64,000 nucleotides of DNA from JARRKC01 sp963723965 (GTDB taxonomy: Bacteria > Acidobacteriota > UBA6911 > RPQK01 > JAPXNP01). The notes below the pieces were generated by a model. It was not told the DNA's origin. It did no database searches and saw only the letters and a program-made list of their open reading frames with translations. The DNA is taken from positions 103,913 to 167,912 of the forward strand of contig CAVRSV010000011.1 of assembly GCA_963723965.1 (NCBI GenBank). Reading direction: 5' to 3'. The translations under genes and the position numbers were made by a program. Of this stretch, positions 25,978 to 34,930 are shown in pieces (position 1 is the stretch's first letter; every line of letters begins with the position of its first letter).

Positions 25978-26531
25978 GCTTTTCCGGTCGTCTCCTTCAG
26001 GACTCCCACGAGATTGCGCCGTGCGTGGTGCAACCTCGACATCACCGTTCCCAGCGGAATTCCCAGAATCTCAGCAATCTCCACGTAGCTGTGTCCCTGA
26101 TAGTCCTTCAGAAAGATGATCTCGCGATGGTCGGGGCTGAGTTTCTCGAGAGCGGCCCAGACCTCGTGACGCAGAACCGTCGAATCGGCCTTCTTCGCCC
26201 GCGTATCGGGCAACGTGACGGGAAGCTCCTGGACGGCCGCGCGCTTGCGCCGGCGGATGGAGTCGATACTCAGGTTGCGCACGATGGTCAGCAGCCAGGG
26301 ACCGAATGCCCGCGCCCGGTCGAACCGCGCGAGATTCTTGTAGGCCTTGATGAAGGCGTCCTGAACGACGTCCTTGGCGTCCTCATGATTCCTCACATAC
26401 TGGAATGCCAGCGCAAAGGCTTTGGCACGATGGCGGGCGAAAATCTCCCCGTACGCGCCGGTCTGCCCCTTGAGCACCTGTTCCAAGAGCTCTGCCTCCG
26501 TCATCTGGTGAAACGTTTTCGACGTTTGCAC
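25974..26531 (-). CDS. ECF-type RNA polymerase sigma factor (RpoE-like)
   Basis: 185 residues from GTG at 26531, preceded by GAGGTGG. Region 2 is RNHEDAKDVVQDAFIKAYKN with FGPWLLTIVRNLSIDSIRRR, region 4 is LSPDHREIIFLKDYQGHSYV and EIAEILGIPLGTVMSRLHHA. The sequence is close to the SigW/RpoE type that answers envelope stress. A near-consensus promoter reads into it from 26652. Confidence 0.92.
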   Translation of the reverse strand: MQTSKTFHQMTEAELLEQVLKGQTGAYGEIFARHRAKAFALAFQYVRNHEDAKDVVQDAFIKAYKNLARFDRARAFGPWLLTIVRNLSIDSIRRRKRAAVQELPVTLPDTRAKKADSTVLRHEVWAALEKLSPDHREIIFLKDYQGHSYVEIAEILGIPLGTVMSRLHHARRNLVGVLKETTGKA

Positions 26532-26623
26532 TACGCTTCCACCTCACGGCCTATTCAAGGCAGATCATATCCGAGCCGCCGAGCCAAATGGAAAGATCAA
26601 CGGGCCCCCGCAAATCAGGGGGG

Positions 26624-26652
26624 ATTATAGGGAGGGACGCCGACGTTGTCGA
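26624..26652 (-). promoter_or_regulatory. Promoter of the sigma/anti-sigma/YbjQ operon
   Basis: On the minus strand TCGACA (26647-26652) and a perfect TATAAT (26624-26629) are 17 bp apart, about 93 bp upstream of the sigma GTG. It looks like a housekeeping promoter, so the operon has a basal supply besides any autoregulation. Confidence 0.55.
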
Positions 26653-26678
26653 GGAATGGTGCGACGCGTGATGGGGGT

Positions 26679-26707
26679 TTGACAACTGCTAGTTCATATG
26701 AGATATT
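26679..26707 (+). promoter_or_regulatory. Promoter towards the sensor kinase operon
   Basis: A perfect TTGACA (26679-26684) and GATATT (26702-26707) are 17 bp apart and read right, leaving a leader of about 230 bases before the kinase ATG. Confidence 0.45.
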
Positions 26708-26944
26708 TCGTGTGAGATTACACCTGTAAGGAGTGTCGCGAACGCGAAGGGCGCCCACGGCAAACAGACGCGCCGCCGTTCAGGTCGGCTGGAACGCCAC
26801 TCAGGGCAGGGTCGGCCCGTTCACCGGATTTCCGTTCGGACTCTCCGCCCGGCTCATTTATGCTGGGGACCGGAGCCAGGAAACGATGAAAGTGCGCAAG
26901 GCGGGAATGCGGCGGGCGGCCGCGCCGAACAGGCGGGAAGTTCG

Positions 26945-28900
26945 ATGAGAACAGGAGGTTCGCAGTTCCTTCGAATCTGGGCGGTGGTGATGATCCTGAT
27001 CGTTCTCGTGATGGGATCGTTGGCGCTGTTCACCTTTGGCGCCGTGTGTTTCTCCGGTCTCTTCTTCCTCTGGTTCAAGGAAAAGTGGCAGAAGAAGCCC
27101 AGTTCGCTCGACATCGTCAACGGGATCATGCTCTTTCTGTGCGTCATCTGGTTCGTCGTGAACATCGGGACCGAGTTTGCCCGGGATGCCAGTTGGCAGT
27201 TCTTCCTGATGTTCATCGCCTTCCTCTTTCCTCCGCTCCTGTTCCATATCTACTACCTGGAGGGACGGGAGTACCTCTCCAGCCGGCGTATTTGGAAGGT
27301 GATTCTGGGATTTCTGTACGTGGTCAGTCTGGGATTCGCGATCCTGGGGCTGGCGGTCTTTCTGGTCTCGCCGCAGTGGGTCGATTTCGGATTCGCGCTG
27401 GTCCTGATTGTCGCCATGGCCGTCCTCTTCACCCTGGCCGGCGTGGCCGGCGCGCTCGTCGTGGCGCAGTTTCCGACCCGGCGGGAGGAAGTGATCCGAC
27501 GGGCACGCCGGATGAACATCATGCTGCTGGCGGCGATGGCGGCCATGTTCATCGTGGTCACCTTGGCAGCGCTCGCGTCACCCACCTTCGTTCCGACGGG
27601 GCTGTCGGTTCGCATCTCGCTTCTCTCGCGAGGTATGCCGCTGGTCTTCCTGTTCGTGAATTCCTACTATGAAAGCCGCTTCGAGTTCTTCGACGTGTTC
27701 GTCAAGCGGGCGACGCTGTTCTTTCTCATCCTGATCGGCCTGGTCGGGTTCTTTGCCTTTGTTCCACCGAGGCTGGCTGCGGCCGTCGACGAAGCCTCGG
27801 TTCGCCCCTGGGTGTTTGCTCTGATCCTGGCCCCGGCCGTCATGGCGGTCCCTTCGCTTTACCACCTGCTCGAGAGCTGGCTGGATCGGCACTGGCTGGG
27901 GAGAACCCTGACCTCCGTCGACGCCGTGAAGGCGTTCTTCGAAGCCGTGGGGAACACCAGCCGGGAATCGGAACTCGTGCGTGAGGCGGAGGTGAAGCTC
28001 GGGGAGATCTTCCGCGCGGAGGCGCAGATCGCAGTCGGGGAGACTCCGGATCCCGGCTTCAGGGTCGCCCAGCGGATACCGATCCGTCTCGAAGGAGGTC
28101 CGGAGGCGGAAATCCGGCTCGGTCTGCGACCGAACAACACGCCCTACTTCGCGCAGGACCTGACGCTGATCACGGCGCTCTCGGACGTGCTCGGGCACCT
28201 CTGGAAGATCATGGAGCTCCAGCGAAAACGTCAGGAACAGGAAACGCGGGAGCAGGAACTCACGCTCCAGGCCAGCCGCTCGCACCTCAAGGCGCTGCGC
28301 GCCCAGATCAACCCCCATTTTCTGTTCAACGCGCTCAACGTCATTGCGAGTCTCGTCCATCGGGATCCCGACCGGGCGGAAGCCACGGTGGAACAGTTGG
28401 CGGAGGTTTTCCGTTATACGCTGAGTCAGTCCGATCAGGAATGGGTCCGCCTGTCGGACGAGATGGAATTCATTCGCTCCTACCTGGAAGTCGAAAAGGC
28501 GCGTTTCGGAGAGCATTTACAGATTAGATTCGAGGTCGAGCCGGAGGTCCTGGAGCAGGCCATCCCCAGCATGATGGTGCAGACGCTGGTCGAGAACGCC
28601 TTCAAGCACGGGTTGTCCTCGGTCCGCGGCGTCGGCAGGATCGAGATCCGGGCTGCCCTTCGGAACGGCCTGGTGGAGATCGAGGTGGCCGACAACGGCC
28701 CCGGGATGGCGAGTCCGGCAGATCAGGAACGGAAGCGCGGAGGATACGGTCTGAAGAACATCGCCAGTCGGCTCGAGGGCTACTACAAGGGCGAGGCCAC
28801 TCTGAACCTGGCACGGGACGAGGTTCGGGGTCTGACGGTGGCGAGACTGAGTATCCCGACAAGCGGGAACGGGAATCTGGAGCAGCGAAGGCGGGCATGA
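26945..28900 (+). CDS. LytS/YehU-type membrane sensor histidine kinase
   Basis: 651 residues. The first 310 residues carry about eight or nine membrane helices without a large loop domain, so the sensor is in the membrane. A soluble linker of about 130 residues (VDAVKAFFEAVGNTSRESEL onward) leads to the His_kinase domain: H-box LRAQINPHFLFNALNVI with His458, N-box LVENAFKHGL with Asn551 and the glycine box NGPGM ... GGYGLKN. This is the domain of LytS-type kinases that pair with LytTR regulators. The stop overlaps the next start (ATGA). Confidence 0.9.
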   Translation: MRTGGSQFLRIWAVVMILIVLVMGSLALFTFGAVCFSGLFFLWFKEKWQKKPSSLDIVNGIMLFLCVIWFVVNIGTEFARDASWQFFLMFIAFLFPPLLFHIYYLEGREYLSSRRIWKVILGFLYVVSLGFAILGLAVFLVSPQWVDFGFALVLIVAMAVLFTLAGVAGALVVAQFPTRREEVIRRARRMNIMLLAAMAAMFIVVTLAALASPTFVPTGLSVRISLLSRGMPLVFLFVNSYYESRFEFFDVFVKRATLFFLILIGLVGFFAFVPPRLAAAVDEASVRPWVFALILAPAVMAVPSLYHLLESWLDRHWLGRTLTSVDAVKAFFEAVGNTSRESELVREAEVKLGEIFRAEAQIAVGETPDPGFRVAQRIPIRLEGGPEAEIRLGLRPNNTPYFAQDLTLITALSDVLGHLWKIMELQRKRQEQETREQELTLQASRSHLKALRAQINPHFLFNALNVIASLVHRDPDRAEATVEQLAEVFRYTLSQSDQEWVRLSDEMEFIRSYLEVEKARFGEHLQIRFEVEPEVLEQAIPSMMVQTLVENAFKHGLSSVRGVGRIEIRAALRNGLVEIEVADNGPGMASPADQERKRGGYGLKNIASRLEGYYKGEATLNLARDEVRGLTVARLSIPTSGNGNLEQRRRA

Positions 28901-30018
28901 TGTCGGTCGATATCCCCATTCGGACACTGTTGGTCGACGATGAAGAGCCGGCGCGTCTGCGGATGAGGGCCTTGCTGCAGGACTTTTCCGGAGTCCAGGT
29001 CATCGGCGAGGCGCGGGACGGGGAGGAAGCGCTGGAAGTTATCCGGCGGCTGCGACCCGATCTGGTTTTCCTCGACATTCAGATGCCCGGCAAGTCGGGA
29101 ATCGAGGTGGCTGCGGCGCTCGAACCCCCCAGACCCCGGGTGATCTACTGCACCGCCTTCGACCAGTATGCCGTCGAGGCCTTCGAGCTCAACGCCGTGG
29201 ACTATCTGCTGAAGCCGGTCACCAGAGCCCGGTTGGGGAAAGCCATGGAACGGGTCCGCGCACAGGGCCCGGAACAGGCGTCCTTTCGCGAAGAGGTCCA
29301 GAGGGCGGAAGCCGTACAGGCCGGACTGTTTCCCCATCGACTGCCTCAGCTCAACACGCTCGAATACACCGGATTCTGCCGGCCGGTGCAGTGGGTCAGC
29401 GGAGACTACTATGATTTCCTGCCGCTCGGAGACGGGCGCCTGGGGATGGCGGTCGGCGACGTCTCGGGTAAAGGGATGTCCGCCGGCCTGCTCATGGCAG
29501 GCCTCCAGGGTCGTCTGCAGAGCCAGGCCCAGCAGTTCGGTGCGGATCTGGGAGCTCTGCTGGCGAGCCTCAACCGCGCCATTTTCGCCGGCACCGAGTC
29601 CGGACGTTTTGTCACTTTCTTCTACTGCGTGTACGAGGATACTCACCGGACGCTGACCTACGTCAACGCGGGCCATAACCCTCCGATCCTCCTGCGCAGA
29701 GGAAACGGGACGTGCCGCATCGAACGCCTGGACGAGGGCGGCATGGTCCTGGGAGTCGTGGAGGATAGCGCCTATCAGATGGGATGTGCGGCGATTAATC
29801 CGGGCGATCTGTGCGTAATATTCACCGACGGCGTGACCGAAACCATGGATGACCGGGACAGGGAATTCGGCGAAGAGCGGCTGATGGGAGTGCTGGAGCG
29901 CGGTGCGGACCTCCCGCTCGAAGAGCTGTCGAGGGTTCTGCTGGAGGAGATCCGGAACTTCGGGAACGGGCGGAGCCCCGACGACGACCTCACCCTGGTT
30001 CTGGCTCGAGGACGGTAA
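28897..30018 (+). CDS. Response regulator with PP2C (SpoIIE-type) phosphatase output
   Basis: 373 residues. Residues 8-120 are a receiver domain with acidic pair DDE (14-16), phospho-acceptor Asp60 in FLDIQMPGKSG, CTAFDQ and the lysine in LLKPVTR. Residues about 140-373 are a PP2C-type serine phosphatase: QWVSGDYYDFLPLGDGRLG, AVGDVSGKGMSAGLLMA, NAGHNPPILLRR, CVIFTDGVTETMD and PDDDLTLVLARG. Such proteins act on anti-anti-sigma or similar phosphoproteins; none is adjacent. The receiver closely resembles that of the next gene, so both probably take phosphate from the kinase just upstream. Start overlaps the kinase stop by four bases. Confidence 0.9.
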   Translation: MMSVDIPIRTLLVDDEEPARLRMRALLQDFSGVQVIGEARDGEEALEVIRRLRPDLVFLDIQMPGKSGIEVAAALEPPRPRVIYCTAFDQYAVEAFELNAVDYLLKPVTRARLGKAMERVRAQGPEQASFREEVQRAEAVQAGLFPHRLPQLNTLEYTGFCRPVQWVSGDYYDFLPLGDGRLGMAVGDVSGKGMSAGLLMAGLQGRLQSQAQQFGADLGALLASLNRAIFAGTESGRFVTFFYCVYEDTHRTLTYVNAGHNPPILLRRGNGTCRIERLDEGGMVLGVVEDSAYQMGCAAINPGDLCVIFTDGVTETMDDRDREFGEERLMGVLERGADLPLEELSRVLLEEIRNFGNGRSPDDDLTLVLARGR

Positions 30019-30021
30019 CGG

Positions 30022-30750
30022 ATGAAGACGATTCGAACGTTGGTGGTCGATGACGAGGAACTGGCGCGGGATCGCCTGCGGTCCCTGCTCAAGCCTTTCG
30101 TCGACGTCGAAGTCGTGGGGGAAGCCGCCAACGGAGAAGAAGCTCTCGAGAAGATCAGCCTGCTCGAGCCGGACCTCGTCTTCCTGGATATTCAGATGCC
30201 CGGCTGCACGGGCATCGACGTGGCCGCCTCGCTTCCCTCCGGACGGCCCGTCGTCATCTTCTGCACCGCCTACGACCAGTACGCCATCGATGCCTTCGAG
30301 GTGAGGGCCGTCGATTACCTCTTGAAGCCGGTCACTCGGTCCCGTCTGGCCCGGGCGCTCGAGCGTGTCCGGCAGGGTGCTCCGAATTCGGATTTGGAGG
30401 GCGCCTTGAAGGATGTGTCTCCGGCCCGCTTTCTGGCCAAGCGGGGGCACCGCTTCAAGGTCATCCCCGCCGGAGAAGTGATCTGTTTCGTTTCCGAGGA
30501 GGGGCTGACTCAGCTCTGGGCTGGGGGCGAGCATTACTGGATGGAGCCGAGCCTGTCCGAACTCGAGGAGCGCCTCGAGGGGGCGGGGTTCTTCCGGATT
30601 TCCCGTCAGGCCCTCGTCAATCTCGACCATATCGAGGAAGTCGTGCCGCTCATCGGCGGCCACGGACAAGTGAAGCTCGATGACCGGCGCGTTCTGGATG
30701 TCAGCCGGCGCCGAATGAAGGACCTCCTGGAGAGGTTGGAAGGAAGATGA
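30022..30750 (+). CDS. LytTR family response regulator
   Basis: 242 residues, ATG three bases after the preceding stop. A receiver domain (5-118) has Asp56 in FLDIQMPGCTG, followed by a LytTR DNA-binding domain (about 135-242): FLAKRGHRFKVIPAGEVICF, HYWMEPSLSELEERL, FFRISRQALVNLDHIEEVVP and the end LDVSRRRMKDLLERL. It should control transcription on phosphorylation by the kinase, most simply of this operon and its transporter. Its stop is one base before the first permease ATG. Confidence 0.92.
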   Translation: MKTIRTLVVDDEELARDRLRSLLKPFVDVEVVGEAANGEEALEKISLLEPDLVFLDIQMPGCTGIDVAASLPSGRPVVIFCTAYDQYAIDAFEVRAVDYLLKPVTRSRLARALERVRQGAPNSDLEGALKDVSPARFLAKRGHRFKVIPAGEVICFVSEEGLTQLWAGGEHYWMEPSLSELEERLEGAGFFRISRQALVNLDHIEEVVPLIGGHGQVKLDDRRVLDVSRRRMKDLLERLEGR

Positions 30751-30751
30751 G

Positions 30752-31912
30752 ATGAAGTATCTCCGCCTGCTCTTCAAGAATCTGCTCAGGAACAAGAGGA
30801 GGACCTTCCTCACGGTGTCCAGCATTGCCGTGTCTCTGTTCCTCGTGGCGACGCTGCAGACCATCCTGAACGCGTTGACGAATCCTCCCGAAACACCCGA
30901 TTCCGCCTTGAGACTGGTGGTCCGGCATCGCATCTCCCTCTTCAATGCGCTGCCCGCGGCCCATCGGCAGAAGATCGAGAAGATCCCGGGTGTCGAGGCG
31001 GTCGTCGGGTCGATGTGGTTCGGCGCGATCTACAAGGACCCGTCCAACTTCTTCGCCAACTTCTCGGTCGACACGGACCAGTTCTTCCAGGTCTATCCGG
31101 ATCTGGAAATGCCTGAGGAGGAGAAGGCGGCCTTCGTGAAGGACCGGATGGGCGCGATCGCCGGGAAAAACCTGGCGGAGCGCTTCGGCTGGAAGATCGG
31201 AGACCGGTTTTTCCTCAAGAGTAATACCTGGCCCATCGATGGGGTCGAGGTCACGCTCCGTGGGATCTACTCGGGAGGATCCGACGACGCAAGCTCGTTC
31301 TATCTCCACTGGGACTACTGGAACGAACTGATGAAGCAGCAGTTCGGGGCGTGGGATCAGACGGGTACTTTCGCCGTGCGTGTCAAATCGGCAGCAGACG
31401 TCGGGCCGGTGGCGGAGAAGATCGATGCCCTGTTCCGGAACAGCAACAATCCGACGAAGACCGAGACCGAGAAAGCCTTCGTCCTCAGTTTCGTGTCCAT
31501 GTTGGGCGACGTGCAGACTTTCATCACCAGCATCATCAGTGTCGTCGTCTTCGCCATCATTCTGGTGGCGGCCAACACCATGGCCATGTCGATTCGCGAG
31601 AGGAGCCGCGAAATCGGCGTTCTGAAGGCGCTCGGCTTCCGCAGTCGTCAGGTGTTGGGCCTGCTGGTGGGTGAGTCGGTCGCCCTGGCCCTGGGCGGGG
31701 CTCTGATTGGAACGTTGTTCGCCCGGTTCATTTACCATGCCATGCCCATGGCGCAGATGACGAGCGGATTCGTACAGAGTCTGGACGTCACCGTCGGGAC
31801 GATCCTGTTCTGCTCCGGCATCGGAGTCCTCGTGGGTCTCGTGTCGGCCGGAGTCCCGGCCTGGCAGGCCTCGCGCAGACCCGTGGTGGACGCGCTGAGG
31901 AGGGTGATATGA
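30752..31912 (+). CDS. ABC transporter permease (MacB/FtsX type), first
   Basis: 386 residues. An N-terminal membrane helix (about 18-38) follows the typical start MKYLRLLFKNLLRNKRRTFL. A periplasmic domain of about 210 residues (MacB_PCD-like) comes next, and the C-terminal FtsX domain has three helices, with the conserved MAMSIRERSREIGVLKALGF after the first. Only four helices and a large exterior domain mark a mechanotransmission-type transporter rather than an importer. It overlaps the second permease by four bases (ATGA). Confidence 0.9.
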   Translation: MKYLRLLFKNLLRNKRRTFLTVSSIAVSLFLVATLQTILNALTNPPETPDSALRLVVRHRISLFNALPAAHRQKIEKIPGVEAVVGSMWFGAIYKDPSNFFANFSVDTDQFFQVYPDLEMPEEEKAAFVKDRMGAIAGKNLAERFGWKIGDRFFLKSNTWPIDGVEVTLRGIYSGGSDDASSFYLHWDYWNELMKQQFGAWDQTGTFAVRVKSAADVGPVAEKIDALFRNSNNPTKTETEKAFVLSFVSMLGDVQTFITSIISVVVFAIILVAANTMAMSIRERSREIGVLKALGFRSRQVLGLLVGESVALALGGALIGTLFARFIYHAMPMAQMTSGFVQSLDVTVGTILFCSGIGVLVGLVSAGVPAWQASRRPVVDALRRVI

Positions 31913-33069
31913 AGGTTCCGGTCAAATACAGCATCCGCAGTCTGATGGTGCGACGCATGGGGACCATCATGACGGCGCTGGGGATCGGACTGACGGTCGG
32001 CATCGTCGTGGTCATGATGGCCATGGTCCGGGGTCTGGACATGACCTTCATCGAGACCGGGGATCCCCAGAATCTCGTCGTCATCCGAAAAGGCGCGGCG
32101 AACGAAGTCAACAGCTACTTCGCACGGGGACTGTTCGAAACCGTGCGCTTTCTGCCGGGAGTTGCACGCTCCCAGGACAACGAACCGGAGGCCGTCGGCG
32201 AGATCCTGGTCGTGATCAACCATAAGCGCAAGGATGGCTCGGATTCGAACGTGATCGTTCGGGGCACTTCCGAGCAGGGCTTTCAGCTCCGTCCCGATGT
32301 TCGTGTGGTCGACGGCCGTAGCTTCCACGCCGGTCTGCGGGAGCTGATCATAAGCCGAGCTCTGGTTCGCCGCTTTGCCGATCTGGGGGTTGGCCAGACC
32401 ATCGAAATCAATAATACGGACTGGAAGATAGTGGGCACCTTTGAAACCAACGGAGGGGCCTACGACTCCGAAATCTGGACCGGATACCAGGATGTCGCCC
32501 AGGTCTGGCAGCGGCCGATCTATTCCTCGATCCTGGTGCGCGCCCGGAGTGTGTCGGATGCCCAACAGCTGATGAAGCGGATTTCGGACGATCAGCGAAT
32601 CCAGCTGGATGCACTGCAGCAGGACAAGTACTATGCCGACCAGACCTTCGCTTCCTCCATCGGTCTGAAGGTGCTGGCCACCTTGATTGCGGTCATCATG
32701 GGTGTCGGCTCCTGCTTTGCCGTGATGAACATGATGTACGGAGCAGTCAGTGCACGGCAGCAGGAGGTGGCGACTCTGCGGGCCCTCGGCTTCCGGCGGC
32801 GGAATATCCTGGGTTCGTTCCTCTTCGAATCGGCAGTCCTGGCTCTGATCGGCGGGGTGGTGGGGTGCCTGCTGGGTTCGCTCTTCAACGGATACTCCGC
32901 CGGGACGGCCAATTTTGCCTCCTTCAGTGAGTTCGTCTTCAACTTCCGGGTCACGCCCGACATTTTGCTGTTCGGGATGGCCTTTGCACTCTTCATGGGA
33001 CTGTTGGGAGGTTTTCTGCCTGCCCGACGGGCCTCGAAGGTGCGGTTGATCGACGTGCTGAGACAGTGA
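31909..33069 (+). CDS. ABC transporter permease (MacB/FtsX type), second
   Basis: 386 residues, the same length and layout as the first permease: MKVPVKYSIRSLMVRRMGTI, one N-terminal helix, periplasmic domain, then three C-terminal helices with ARQQEVATLRALGFRRRNIL between the first two. The periplasmic part differs clearly from the first, so the two should form a heterodimer. The gene ends eight bases before the adaptor. Confidence 0.9.
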   Translation: MKVPVKYSIRSLMVRRMGTIMTALGIGLTVGIVVVMMAMVRGLDMTFIETGDPQNLVVIRKGAANEVNSYFARGLFETVRFLPGVARSQDNEPEAVGEILVVINHKRKDGSDSNVIVRGTSEQGFQLRPDVRVVDGRSFHAGLRELIISRALVRRFADLGVGQTIEINNTDWKIVGTFETNGGAYDSEIWTGYQDVAQVWQRPIYSSILVRARSVSDAQQLMKRISDDQRIQLDALQQDKYYADQTFASSIGLKVLATLIAVIMGVGSCFAVMNMMYGAVSARQQEVATLRALGFRRRNILGSFLFESAVLALIGGVVGCLLGSLFNGYSAGTANFASFSEFVFNFRVTPDILLFGMAFALFMGLLGGFLPARRASKVRLIDVLRQ

Positions 33070-33077
33070 GATGACCT

Positions 33078-34223
33078 ATGACTGAAGATTTGCAGGGTCT
33101 GAAGATCAATCGGGAGAAGCGCCCGGGCAACGGCACCGACGGCGGCGGACGGGTCTGGATCCTGACCTCCTGCCTCCTTTTTGTGGCGCTGCTGGGCCTC
33201 AGCTTGTACGCCTTCTGGTGGGAACCATCGGCGAAATCGGCGTCGGCTCCTGCGGTGGCTGCGGCCGACGATCAAACGGCGGTCCCCGAAGCCTTGCCGG
33301 CGGAGCCACCCGATCGCGAGGTCCTGATCGCATCTGGATATGTTGTGGCCCACCACAAACATGAACTCGGGTCCAAGGTCATGGGGCGGGTCCAGTGGAT
33401 CGGAGTCGAACGGGGCGACTTCGTGCGCAAGGGCCAGTTGCTGGTCAAACTCGAAGACCGTGAGTACCGGGCCCAACTGGGGCAGGCGCAGGCCAGCTTC
33501 AAATCGGCCCAGGACCGTCTGGTGGAGCTCGAGCGGGGTCCGCGCCCCCAGGAGATCGAGCGAGCCCGGGCGGAGCTGGCGCGAGCTCGCGCCGATCGCG
33601 AGAATGCACGTCTCGACTTCGAGCGGCTGCAACGCCTGCTCGGCTCGGGCGTGATCGCGCAGCAGGAGGTCGACAACGCGAAAGCGCGTTGGGAAATGGC
33701 GGCGGCCTCCGTCGATTCGGCCCAGGAAAGCTACGCCCTGCTCGAGGCGGGGACTCGGGAGGAGCAGATTCGCCAGGCCCGCGCCGAGGTGGAGCGGACC
33801 CGGGCGGCCGTCGAGTACGCTCAGACCATGCTCGACGCGACCGAGATTCGCGCGCCCGTCACGGGGACGGTATTGCGCAGGATCGCCGAGGTCGGTGAAA
33901 TGATCACGACGTCCTACGCAGGCACCTCGGGAGCGAAATCGGCAGCCGTGGCACTGGCGGACCTCAACGATCTTCAGGTCGAAATGGACATCAGTCAGAC
34001 CGATTTCAGCCGGATCACGCCCGACCTGGACTGCATCATGACTCCGGAAGCCTATCCCGACCGGAAGTATCGCTGCGAGATCGACGAGATCTCACCGGAA
34101 GCCAATCGGCAGAATGCTTCGATCCAGGTCAAGGTCAAAGTGCTCGAACCGGATGATTACCTGAGACCGGAGATGAGCGCCCGGGTGACTTTTTTGAAGC
34201 GGGAAGGGAAGAACGATGGATAA
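33078..34223 (+). CDS. Periplasmic adaptor (HlyD/MacA/RND-MFP type)
   Basis: 381 residues. One membrane helix (about 25-46) anchors the protein. Two lipoyl half-motifs, ELGSKVMGRVQWIGVERGDF and IRAPVTGTVLRRIAEVGEM, flank an alpha-helical hairpin rich in Gln, Glu and Arg (about 130-250). A beta-barrel segment follows (LADLNDLQVEMDISQTDFSR). Such adaptors link an inner-membrane transporter to an outer-membrane channel; no TolC-like gene is in the window. It overlaps the ATPase gene by eight bases. Confidence 0.9.
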   Translation: MTEDLQGLKINREKRPGNGTDGGGRVWILTSCLLFVALLGLSLYAFWWEPSAKSASAPAVAAADDQTAVPEALPAEPPDREVLIASGYVVAHHKHELGSKVMGRVQWIGVERGDFVRKGQLLVKLEDREYRAQLGQAQASFKSAQDRLVELERGPRPQEIERARAELARARADRENARLDFERLQRLLGSGVIAQQEVDNAKARWEMAAASVDSAQESYALLEAGTREEQIRQARAEVERTRAAVEYAQTMLDATEIRAPVTGTVLRRIAEVGEMITTSYAGTSGAKSAAVALADLNDLQVEMDISQTDFSRITPDLDCIMTPEAYPDRKYRCEIDEISPEANRQNASIQVKVKVLEPDDYLRPEMSARVTFLKREGKNDG

Positions 34224-34911
34224 ACAGCCTCTGATCGAAATCACCGAACTCAGCAAGGTCTTTCGCCGGGACAGCGTCCAGATCAAGGCCCTCGACAACG
34301 TCAGCCTGACGATCCACGCCGGTGAATTCGTCAGTCTGATGGGTCCGTCCGGTTCGGGAAAGAGCACGCTGCTCAACATCCTGGCCGGCATCGATCGCCC
34401 TACGGAAGGCGAGGCCACGGTGCGGGGTATCGCGCTTTCGGCGCTCAGTGAGGATCAGCTGGCCGGATGGCGCAACGAACACGTAGGTTTCGTGTTCCAG
34501 CACTTCAATCTGATCCCCGTTCTGACCGCTTTCGAGAATGTGGAACTGCCGCTGCTGCTGACCCGCCTGAGCCGAAAGGAGCGGCGAGAACACGTCCGGA
34601 CGGCGCTTCGCGTGGTGGGTCTCGAGGACCGGATGGAGCACTATCCGAGGCAGCTCTCAGGAGGACAGGAACAGCGCGTCGCCATTGCCCGGGCGATTGT
34701 GACGGACCCCACCTTCATTCTGGCCGATGAACCGACGGGTGATCTCGACGCCGAATCCGCAAAGGAAGTCCTGGGAGTTCTGCAGGCACTCAACAGGGAG
34801 TTCGGGAAAACCATCGTCATGGTGACCCACGACCCCCGGGCGGCCCATTTCGCAACCGTCAAGTACTACCTCGACAAGGGTAGTTTCGTCGAGCACCTCC
34901 AGGCGGTCTGA
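34216..34911 (+). CDS. ABC transporter ATP-binding protein (MacB/LolD type)
   Basis: 231 residues. Walker A GPSGSGKST is at 43-51, the signature LSGGQEQRVAIARA near 145, Walker B ILADEPTGDLD near 170 and the switch histidine in VMVTHD. FQHFNLIPVLTAFENVELPL is typical of the MacB/LolD class that works with FtsX-like permeases. It energises the two permeases upstream. The stop codon lies inside a strong hairpin at 34910-34930, which probably ends the operon. Confidence 0.93.
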   Translation: MDKQPLIEITELSKVFRRDSVQIKALDNVSLTIHAGEFVSLMGPSGSGKSTLLNILAGIDRPTEGEATVRGIALSALSEDQLAGWRNEHVGFVFQHFNLIPVLTAFENVELPLLLTRLSRKERREHVRTALRVVGLEDRMEHYPRQLSGGQEQRVAIARAIVTDPTFILADEPTGDLDAESAKEVLGVLQALNREFGKTIVMVTHDPRAAHFATVKYYLDKGSFVEHLQAV

Positions 34912-34930
34912 GCCCGCGCTTCGCGGGCTC
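34910..34930 (+). terminator. Hairpin at the end of the ABC operon
   Basis: GAGCCCGCG and CGCGGGCTC form a perfect 9-bp stem with a three-base loop; the left arm starts with the last base of the ATPase stop codon. No U-run follows, so it may be a pause or mRNA 3'-end stabiliser rather than a full intrinsic terminator. Confidence 0.5.

Larger units (their letters stand above)
26532..26944. other. 413-bp intergenic region with divergent promoters
   Basis: The region separates the leftward sigma operon from the rightward sensor kinase operon and holds one promoter for each, listed separately. An open frame of 71 codons at 26733-26948 has no ribosome site and a composition unlike a gene. No RNA gene or repeat was seen. 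Confidence 0.6.

Noticed and set aside
26733..26948. 71-codon open frame before the sensor kinase
   Set aside because: Basic, Ala/Arg-rich shadow-like composition and no properly spaced ribosome site.
28783..30945. 720-codon antisense frame opposite the response regulators
   Set aside because: Composition is that of a shadow frame; the sense frames carry clear REC, PP2C and LytTR motifs.
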